A stretch of 7,438 nucleotides of DNA, from NCBI GenBank assembly GCA_024231375.1, contig JAAEQP010000734.1, forward strand, positions 1-7,438, given 5' to 3'. Under the pieces are notes generated by a model, which worked only from the letters and a program-made list of their open reading frames with translations, made no database searches and was not told the origin of the DNA. Both the position numbers and the translations under genes were made by a program. The number at the start of each line of letters is the position of its first letter. The first letter of the stretch is position 1. Shown here piece by piece: positions 1-6,185 of the stretch. The DNA comes from a bacterium (GTDB taxonomy: Bacteria; Hydrogenedentota; Hydrogenedentia; Hydrogenedentiales; SLHB01).

Positions 1-582
1 CCTGGGGTAGCTTGGCGAGGTGGGTAACCTTCGCCGCCACGAACAACATGGCCGACGCGTTTGGACACGCTGCCACACATGCGCCGCACCCGATGCATTG
101 GGCCGCGTTGAAGGCGTCTTCCGCGTCGGCTTTGGCCACGGGGACCGAGTGCGCTTCGGGCGCCTGCCCCGTGCGCACCGTGATGAACCCACCGGCGGCG
201 ATGACCCGGTCGAAGGCCGAGCGGTCCACCACCAGATCCTTGATGATCGGAAACGCGCGCGACCGCCACGGTTCGATGACGATGGTGTCGCCGTCTTTGA
301 ACTTGCGCATGTGGAGCTGGCACAGCGTGGTTTCACGTTCGGGTCCGTGGGCGTGTCCGTTCACGACCGCGCCGCAGGCGCCGCAGATCCCTTCGCGGCA
401 ATCGTGGTCGAAGGCGATGGGTTCCTTCCCGTCCAGTTCGAGGCGGCTGTTGACGATGTCCAGCATTTCGAGGAAAGAGGCGTCCGCGTGGATGCCCAGG
501 GCCTCATGGATTTCGAAACGCCCTTTCTCGTCCGGGCCGTCCTGCCGCCAGACCTTGAGCGTGAGGTTGATGGTGTGCGCCA

Positions 583-583
<1 letters not shown>
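1..583 (-). CDS. sdhB: Succinate dehydrogenase/fumarate reductase iron-sulfur subunit (partial, C-terminus off the left edge)
   Basis: This is the electron-transfer subunit of succinate:quinone oxidoreductase, carrying electrons from the flavin of SdhA to the membrane subunit. The window holds the first 194 residues; family members are about 240-255 long, so roughly 50-60 C-terminal residues are missing. The N-terminal plant-ferredoxin-like domain shows the [2Fe-2S] ligands in [10 protein letters not shown] (C62, C67, C70) plus C88 in TTLCQ. The start of the bacterial-ferredoxin domain shows [14 protein letters not shown]163, C166 and C169 fit the [4Fe-4S] cluster and C173 the [3Fe-4S] cluster. 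The remaining cluster cysteines lie outside the window. The start ATG overlaps the sdhA stop by one base (TAATG), and an AGGAG lies 9 nt upstream inside the sdhA end, which supports translational coupling. Sequence after the cluster ([20 protein letters not shown]) resembles Bacteroidota/actinobacterial-type SdhB, from memory. Identification is secure; the sdh versus frd direction of work is inferred from context. Confidence 0.95.
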
Positions 584-2504
<1,921 letters not shown>

Positions 2505-2505
<1 letters not shown>

Positions 2506-2516
2506 CGTCATACTCC
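2505..2516 (-). promoter_or_regulatory. Ribosome binding site deciding the sdhA start
   Basis: On the minus strand GGAG (2513-2516) is followed after one base by ATG (2511-2509), and after seven bases by a second ATG (2505-2503). Only the second has normal spacing, so sdhA most likely starts with MSTTILD, two bases after the sdhC TGA. The first ATG forms the classic ATGA stop/start overlap with the sdhC stop and could be a minor start adding two residues (MT). Confidence 0.7.
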
Positions 2517-3212
2517 AACGCCGACGGTGTAGTGCCGGACAATCACGTAGAGGGGAATCGAACTGAACCCGAGGGCCACCAATACGCCCGCGGCGACGCT
2601 GGCGCGCACGATCAGCGGGGAGTACCGGTCGTCGTTGAACCCGATGGTTTGGCAGACGCTCTGGATGCCGTGGGTCAGGTGAAGTCCCACGCACCACACG
2701 GCGAGAATGTAGAAGAAGGAGCGCGGAATGCGCACGAACCCGTTCCACACCAAACCGAAGAGGCCCAGACTCTCGCCGCCGTTGGCCCCGGGCACTACGC
2801 TGGCCTCGCCGACTTTGTCGCCGAAGGTGAAATCGCTGAGGTGAAAGAAGACGAAGAAGAGCACTAGCGCGCCCGTGTAGATCATGGTCTTCTTCGCGAA
2901 GGTGGTGCTGCCGAAGTCATCGTTCACGGCGTAACGCGACCCGCGGGCGGCCCGGTTCTCGAGGGTCAGGAGGACTGTGAAGCAGATGTGCGTGGGCAGC
3001 GCTCCGATGAGGCCGAATCGCGCCGCCCACAGGAGCGGTCCCACAGCCGCCAGCTTCTCCGCGTAGCCGTTGAAGGCTTCGGGCCCGAGGAAGAGGATGA
3101 AGTTGCCCGCGAGGTGGCTCACGACGAATCCGACCATCATGAGGCCGGTCACCGCGACGACTTGCTTCTTCACGATTGAGGAGGTCAACACTCTGAGGAA
3201 CCCGGAACTCAT
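2508..3212 (-). CDS. sdhC: Succinate dehydrogenase cytochrome b subunit, type B (five-helix, likely di-haem)
   Basis: Membrane anchor that takes electrons from SdhB and reduces the quinone pool. The 234-residue protein has five hydrophobic segments at about 17-42, 62-84, 110-128, 160-183 and 202-226. There is no separate sdhD, as in the single-anchor type B enzymes of Bacillus and Wolinella. Histidines fall inside the helices at H33 (VSHLAGN), H75 (PTHICF), H124 (FFHLSDF), H178 and H181 (GLHLTHGIQ). This is enough to supply the four axial ligands of two b-type haems, although assigning each ligand needs an alignment. The start has a strong GAAGGA (3220-3225) exactly 7 nt before the ATG. It is the first gene of the operon: an extended -10 promoter lies about 60 bp upstream, and sdhA begins 2 nt after its stop. 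In type B enzymes that lack one transmembrane acidic residue, work may run in either direction; I could not decide this here. Confidence 0.93.
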   Translation of the reverse strand: MSSGFLRVLTSSIVKKQVVAVTGLMMVGFVVSHLAGNFILFLGPEAFNGYAEKLAAVGPLLWAARFGLIGALPTHICFTVLLTLENRAARGSRYAVNDDFGSTTFAKKTMIYTGALVLFFVFFHLSDFTFGDKVGEASVVPGANGGESLGLFGLVWNGFVRIPRSFFYILAVWCVGLHLTHGIQSVCQTIGFNDDRYSPLIVRASVAAGVLVALGFSSIPLYVIVRHYTVGVGV

Positions 3213-3268
3213 ACAAACGTCCTTCAGGTTAGGTCGGCCTTCTGACGAATCCCCGCTGTGTCACGAGC

Positions 3269-3297
3269 AGTATACCACCGTATCCCTTTTCGCAGAA
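3269..3297 (-). promoter_or_regulatory. Predicted sdhCAB promoter (extended -10)
   Basis: Reading the minus strand, TATACT (3274-3269) matches the sigma70 -10 consensus at 5 of 6 positions. It is preceded by TGG at 3277-3275, giving an extended -10 (TGnTATACT). The hexamer 17 bp upstream, TTCTGC (3297-3292), is a poor -35, which an extended -10 can compensate for. The predicted start near 3262 gives a leader of about 50 nt ending in a strong GAAGGA site before the sdhC ATG. It is the only good -10 I found in the gap and is correctly placed for the operon. Confidence 0.6.
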
Positions 3298-3332
3298 ACA
3301 CAGTGCAGGCGCGAATTCATCCCGGCGTCATT

Positions 3333-3363
3333 GTAGGCTGGGTTCCTGCAAGGTGCGACCTAC
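3333..3363. repeat. Imperfect inverted repeat, possible REP-like element remnant
   Basis: GTAGG at 3333-3337 is mirrored by CCTAC at 3359-3363, enclosing a GGTT-CCTGCAAGG core that itself has CCT/AGG ends. The pattern (a GTAGG-TGGGTT type arm, a small central palindrome, then ACC-TAC) resembles dispersed palindromic repeats common in intergenic DNA of many bacteria. This resemblance is from memory only. It sits directly upstream of the sdhC promoter. Confidence 0.3.
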
Positions 3364-3372
3364 GTGTGCCGA

Positions 3373-3391
3373 CTTCAAACGGCGTTTGAGG
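3373..3391. promoter_or_regulatory. 15-bp palindrome (possible operator or hairpin)
   Basis: TCAAACG (3375-3381), a single G, then CGTTTGA (3383-3389) form perfect 7-bp arms. In RNA the stem can extend outward by a T-G wobble and a C-G pair to 3373/3391. It lies about 80 bp upstream of the sdhC -35 and about 135 bp downstream of the GH127 stop. It could be a regulator binding site for sdhCAB, or a transcript-end structure for GH127 without a U tract. No known operator is recognised. Confidence 0.3.
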
Positions 3392-3465
3392 AGAGGCCGG
3401 TTGATCAGAAGGTTATTGACGTGGATGGACGGAGAGCGGACGCGGGCTGGAGCAGGGCGAACTGC

Positions 3466-3505
3466 CACCCCGCCCTCTCCGAGGTCTGGGGAGGGTGAAG
3501 ACGCC
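3466..3505. repeat. Degenerate hairpin repeat, copy 2 (downstream of GH127)
   Basis: CACCCC is followed by CCCTCTCC (3473-3480), a 7-nt loop and GGGGAGGG (3488-3495), pairing over 8 bp with one G-T. Then comes GTGAAGACGCC-like sequence ending at 3505. Copy 1 at 6111-6148 has the same order: CACCCC, ACCCTCTCC arm, GGAGAGGGT arm, AAGACGCC. The two share orientation and flanks, so they are copies of one dispersed element; this one has a longer loop and a weaker stem. It lies 22 bp beyond the GH127 stop. Confidence 0.6.
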
Positions 3506-3515
3506 GATCCTCTGA

Positions 3516-3538
3516 GAAGAGGGGACTCAGTTCTCTTC
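3516..3538 (-). terminator. Short inverted repeat around the GH127 stop codon (weak terminator candidate)
   Basis: GAAGAG (3516-3521) and CTCTTC (3533-3538) are 6-bp inverted arms flanking the GH127 TGA (3527-3529). An alternative smaller stem, CCTCT/AGAGG with a GAGA loop, lies at 3509-3522. Neither is GC-rich nor followed by a U tract on the minus strand, so an intrinsic terminator is doubtful. The structure may only slow ribosomes or protect the 3' end. Confidence 0.2.
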
Positions 3539-5983
3539 GACGCGCCATTCGAGGATGCCGCCTGAGACTTCCTCCTGAAGCTTCACTTCGATGCGGAGGC
3601 CTTCGGTCTTCACGGGTTTGAAGGTGGTCCGGTTGAAGCGGTTGCGCTTTGTGCCGAACTTGGACGAGTCTTTGACGGGTTTCCATTTGTCGCCCGACCG
3701 GTAGAGGAGTTTCCATGATGCGGGCACGCGACAAGCGCCCTGGCCGGTGTCGTCGAACCAGTAGACTTCGACGGCCGATACAGTCGCGGATTCGGCGAAG
3801 TCGTATTGCACCCATTCTTCGGTGCCCTTGTGGCTCCACCAGGTGTGGCGCGGGACTCTGTGGTCGTTGGAATCGGCAGGGTCGAGTCCGTCGTTCAACG
3901 CGGTAATGGTGTCGCCATCGTGACTGTGGGACGCGGTTGCGCGACTCTTGGAGGCTAGCGTTGGCACAGGGGCGACTTCCGCGTTGTCGGGATCGACGTG
4001 CAACCATACGGCCATTTCGTTGGCGCCGCGATGGCACCATGCATAGTAGGGCACGGCCATGAACGGTTGCTCCCCCACGCTGACCGACTCGTCGTCGTTG
4101 CGTTTCTTGGCGGCAGCGGTTCCTCGAAGCACTACGACCCCGCCGAGCAGGTCGGGTTCGCGGGCAGCCGTCAACTCCGTCCCGGCGGGCAGGGCCAGGT
4201 TGCGCACCATGGCGTCGTTGTCCACGGCTTCGGCGCAGTAGATCAGCGGACCGCGTTCGAGAGCCACGCGTCCTCTGGTGGACTCGACCTGCTCGTTGGC
4301 GATTGCGCGCCGGATGGGCATGGGCAAACGCATCTCGAGTACGTCGGTCTTCCGCCACTCCCGGCGAATGTCCGCGTATCCCTTTGTCACATTCAAGGGC
4401 AGTGGTTCGCCGTTCAACAGAAGCTGGACGGGCTCAGTGGCCTGGTCCTCGTATCGATACAGGGGGTCACGTCCGTCAACCACGGGCACGGGGACGCCAA
4501 CGGCCCATCCCGGTACGCGCACGCGCAGGGAGAGGTCCCGGGGTTTGTCGGAATCGACCGAGATCCGGATGGCGCCGTCCCAGGGGTACTCGGTCTCCTG
4601 GGTAACCGTCACCGCGCCGGACGGAAGATGCGCGCTGCCGGAACCGCCTACGAACAGGTTCACGTAGACTGCGTCAGGCTCACTATCGCGTCCGGGTTCG
4701 GCGGCGTAGACGTAGTTGGCGATGGACGGCATGAAACGCGCCACGTTCACGGGGCAGCAGGAGCAGCCGAACCATGGCGCGCGTTCGGGCGTGCCCTGGT
4801 TAAAGGGCGTCACGCCGTCGCTCGATAGAGGATTGGGGTAGAAGAAGGTGTTCCCTTCCATGGAGACGCCGGCGAGGGCGCCGTTGTAGAGGATGCGTTC
4901 GAGGACGTCGATGTAGCGCGCATCGCCATGGAACAAGAACATACGGTGGTTCCACATGGCGTTTGCGATGGCGGCACAGGTTTCGTTGTAGGCTTCGGCG
5001 TTCGGTAGTTCGTAGGCCGGCCCGAAGGCTTCCCCGTGGCGGCGCGCGCCGATGCCGCCGGTCAGGGCCAGCTTGGCGGAGACCACATCTTCCCAAATCC
5101 GGTCGATGGCGTTGGTATAGGCCGTGTCGCCGGTCATGGCGGCCACGTCGGCCATGCCGCTGTAGAGATAGCCCGCGCGCACGGCGTGACCCACGGCTTC
5201 GTGCTGGTCCACGACGGGCACGTGGTCCTGGCAGTAGTCGCCGTAGATCTCGCGATGGTCGGAGCGGCCGCGTTCGTCGAGGAAGAATTTTGAAAGGGCC
5301 AGGTATCGGGGTTCGTTGGCGACGCGCGAGAGCCGGGCCAGGCCGATCTCGATCTCTTCGTGACCGGGCACGTCGTGCAAGCCGTCCGGGCCGAACACGC
5401 TGTCGATTAGGTCGGCATTCTTGATGGCCACGTCCAGAAGGGACCGTTTCCCCGTGGCGATGTAGTGGGCGGTCGCTGCTTCATACATGTGGCCCACGTT
5501 GTACAGTTCGTGGCAGGACCGCAGGTTCGACCAGCGCTCGGGACCGCATCCTTTCTGAACGTTATCGGGGTCGATGGTGCGGCAGGTGTAGAGGTATCCG
5601 TCGTCTTCCTGGGCGGCCGCGATCTTGGCAATAAGATCGTCCAGGTAAGCGTCCAACTCAGGGTCGGGCTCCAGCGCCAGGGCGTAGGCCGCGCCTTCAA
5701 TGATTTTGAACACGTCCGAGTCGTTGAAGAAGATGCCCTCAAAGGCGCCTTCTTCCAAACCTCCCGCCTTGGCGAAGTTGCTGATACGGCCCGTTTCCTC
5801 GCTCTTCTGGAAACAGTAGGAAATGGTCACGTTCTTGTTGACGTCCATCCGGGGACGCCAGAAGGCGTCCTCGATCCGCACCTGGGTGAAGGGCACCGGT
5901 GTGAGGGGGTAGTCGCCGGTTGTCGTGGCGGTGTCCGCCCCGGCAGAGATTGTCGCTAACATGCCAAGTGTCACAATCATCAT
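3527..5983 (-). CDS. Exported glycoside hydrolase family 127 (beta-L-arabinofuranosidase type) with C-terminal carbohydrate-binding-like domain
   Basis: Probably releases beta-L-arabinofuranose, or a related rare sugar, from plant-type glycans; GH127 was formerly DUF1680. The 818-residue product has a hydrophobic N-terminus (residues 1-16), a likely signal peptide lacking Lys/Arg. An alpha/alpha-barrel follows at about 30-430, then beta-sandwich domains to about 668. A discoidin/F5-8-type domain at about 673-816 (EWVQYDFAESATVSAVEVYW) probably binds carbohydrate. The catalytic zinc centre known from Bifidobacterium HypBA1 (E322, E338, C340, C417, C418) maps to E318 in HGEAF, E334 and C336 in YNETC, and C409/C410 in CSCCPVN. 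The offsets are constant at -4 and then -8, so the thiolate nucleophile and acid/base residue look intact. At roughly 160 residues longer than HypBA1, the extra length is the C-terminal domain. The ATG at 5983 has GGGAG 8 nt upstream; the adjacent ATG at 5980 is an alternative. Substrate could also be another sugar such as that attacked by RG-II GH127 members. Confidence 0.93.
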   Translation of the reverse strand: MMIVTLGMLATISAGADTATTTGDYPLTPVPFTQVRIEDAFWRPRMDVNKNVTISYCFQKSEETGRISNFAKAGGLEEGAFEGIFFNDSDVFKIIEGAAYALALEPDPELDAYLDDLIAKIAAAQEDDGYLYTCRTIDPDNVQKGCGPERWSNLRSCHELYNVGHMYEAATAHYIATGKRSLLDVAIKNADLIDSVFGPDGLHDVPGHEEIEIGLARLSRVANEPRYLALSKFFLDERGRSDHREIYGDYCQDHVPVVDQHEAVGHAVRAGYLYSGMADVAAMTGDTAYTNAIDRIWEDVVSAKLALTGGIGARRHGEAFGPAYELPNAEAYNETCAAIANAMWNHRMFLFHGDARYIDVLERILYNGALAGVSMEGNTFFYPNPLSSDGVTPFNQGTPERAPWFGCSCCPVNVARFMPSIANYVYAAEPGRDSEPDAVYVNLFVGGSGSAHLPSGAVTVTQETEYPWDGAIRISVDSDKPRDLSLRVRVPGWAVGVPVPVVDGRDPLYRYEDQATEPVQLLLNGEPLPLNVTKGYADIRREWRKTDVLEMRLPMPIRRAIANEQVESTRGRVALERGPLIYCAEAVDNDAMVRNLALPAGTELTAAREPDLLGGVVVLRGTAAAKKRNDDESVSVGEQPFMAVPYYAWCHRGANEMAVWLHVDPDNAEVAPVPTLASKSRATASHSHDGDTITALNDGLDPADSNDHRVPRHTWWSHKGTEEWVQYDFAESATVSAVEVYWFDDTGQGACRVPASWKLLYRSGDKWKPVKDSSKFGTKRNRFNRTTFKPVKTEGLRIEVKLQEEVSGGILEWRVEEN

Positions 5984-5996
5984 GGAGACCTCTCCC
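5984..5996 (-). promoter_or_regulatory. GH127 ribosome binding site inside a small hairpin
   Basis: On the minus strand GGGAG (5996-5992) lies 8 nt before the ATG at 5983. The same bases can pair: GGAG, loop AGGT, CTCC (5995-5984) make a 4-bp stem ending right at the start codon, partly hiding the Shine-Dalgarno bases. The site supports 5983 as the start. A regulatory role of the stem is speculative. Confidence 0.5.
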
Positions 5997-6007
5997 AGCG
6001 TTGCGTG

Positions 6008-6037
6008 TTGAGACCCGCGACGAATGCATGTGATACT
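6008..6037 (+). promoter_or_regulatory. Possible divergent promoter for the BNR gene, overlapping the GH127 promoter
   Basis: On the plus strand TTGAGA (6008-6013) matches the -35 at 5 of 6 positions. An 18-bp spacer leads to GATACT (6032-6037), a 4 of 6 match to the -10, preceded by TGT as in an extended -10. Its -10 shares five base pairs with the GH127 -10 on the other strand. The transcript would begin near 6044 and carry a leader of about 139 nt containing the hairpin repeat. No better plus-strand promoter is visible closer to the gene. Confidence 0.4.
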
Positions 6038-6061
6038 ACTTCGCAGGTGATGAGTGGTCAA
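6033..6061 (-). promoter_or_regulatory. Predicted sigma70-type promoter for GH127
   Basis: On the minus strand TTGACC (6061-6056) matches the -35 consensus at 5 of 6 positions. It is followed by a 17-bp spacer and TAGTAT (6038-6033), a 4 of 6 match to the -10. The predicted transcript start near 6026 gives a leader of about 43 nt to the ATG at 5983. Hexamer quality, optimal spacing and distance make this the best promoter in the divergent region. Confidence 0.6.
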
Positions 6062-6110
6062 GAGAGCGGCGGCTTGAGAATCGAAGCTGGTACGAGAGCC
6101 CAAGACCCCT

Positions 6111-6148
6111 CACCCCAACCCTCTCCCGTTGGGAGAGGGTAAGACGCC
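6111..6148. repeat. Hairpin repeat, copy 1 (perfect 10-bp stem)
   Basis: ACCCTCTCCC (6118-6127), a GTT loop, then GGGAGAGGGT (6131-6140) is a perfect 10-bp inverted repeat, preceded by CACCCCA and followed by AAGACGCC. The CCTCACCCC-CCTCTCCC pattern resembles intergenic palindromic repeats found in many copies in numerous bacterial genomes (from memory). It lies 35 bp before the BNR start codon, within the likely BNR leader, so it would fold in that mRNA. A second, degenerate copy is at 3466-3505. Confidence 0.75.
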
Positions 6149-6167
6149 TTGCGCGCGATGAAACCTT

Positions 6168-6185
6168 GGAAGGAACTTCACGATG
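6168..6185 (+). promoter_or_regulatory. BNR gene ribosome binding site and start
   Basis: GGAAGGA (6168-6174) lies 8 nt before ATG at 6183. An in-frame TGA at 6159-6161 rules out any longer N-terminus, so this start is well fixed. Confidence 0.75.

Larger units (their letters stand above)
3213..3526. other. Non-coding gap between GH127 and sdhC
   Basis: 314 bp without a credible gene. From the sdhC side it holds the ribosome binding site and leader (3213-3262), the predicted promoter (3269-3297), an imperfect inverted repeat (3333-3363), a 15-bp palindrome (3375-3389), the degenerate hairpin repeat (3466-3505) and a short inverted repeat around the GH127 stop. No T-rich terminator run follows any of the hairpins on the minus strand, so transcription from GH127 might read into sdhCAB. 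Short open frames here on the plus strand encode only low-complexity Arg/Pro-rich translations of the repeats. Confidence 0.7.

Noticed and set aside
2506..2748. N-terminal extension of the sdhA frame by about 80 residues
   Set aside because: It overlaps the conserved sdhC coding region in another frame, is Arg-rich with no domain, and SdhA homology begins only near 2505-2400.
3466..3505. Interpreting hairpin copy 2 as the intrinsic terminator of GH127
   Set aside because: The minus-strand stem is followed by CGGGGTGGC rather than a U tract, and its relation to copy 1 shows it is a dispersed repeat.
3353..3565. 70-codon plus-strand frame in the sdhC/GH127 gap
   Set aside because: It translates the hairpin repeat (PSPRSGEGE-like), a well-known artefact of such repeats, and runs into the GH127 3' end on the opposite strand.
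3405..4358. 317-codon minus-strand frame overlapping the GH127 3' half
   Set aside because: Arg-rich low-complexity translation in a shifted frame of GH127, whose domain structure is continuous; no sign of a frameshift.
5984..6103. 40-residue upstream extension of GH127 to an ATG at 6103
   Set aside because: It would bury the hydrophobic leader inside the protein, lacks a ribosome binding site and covers the predicted promoter; the ATG at 5983 has a proper site.
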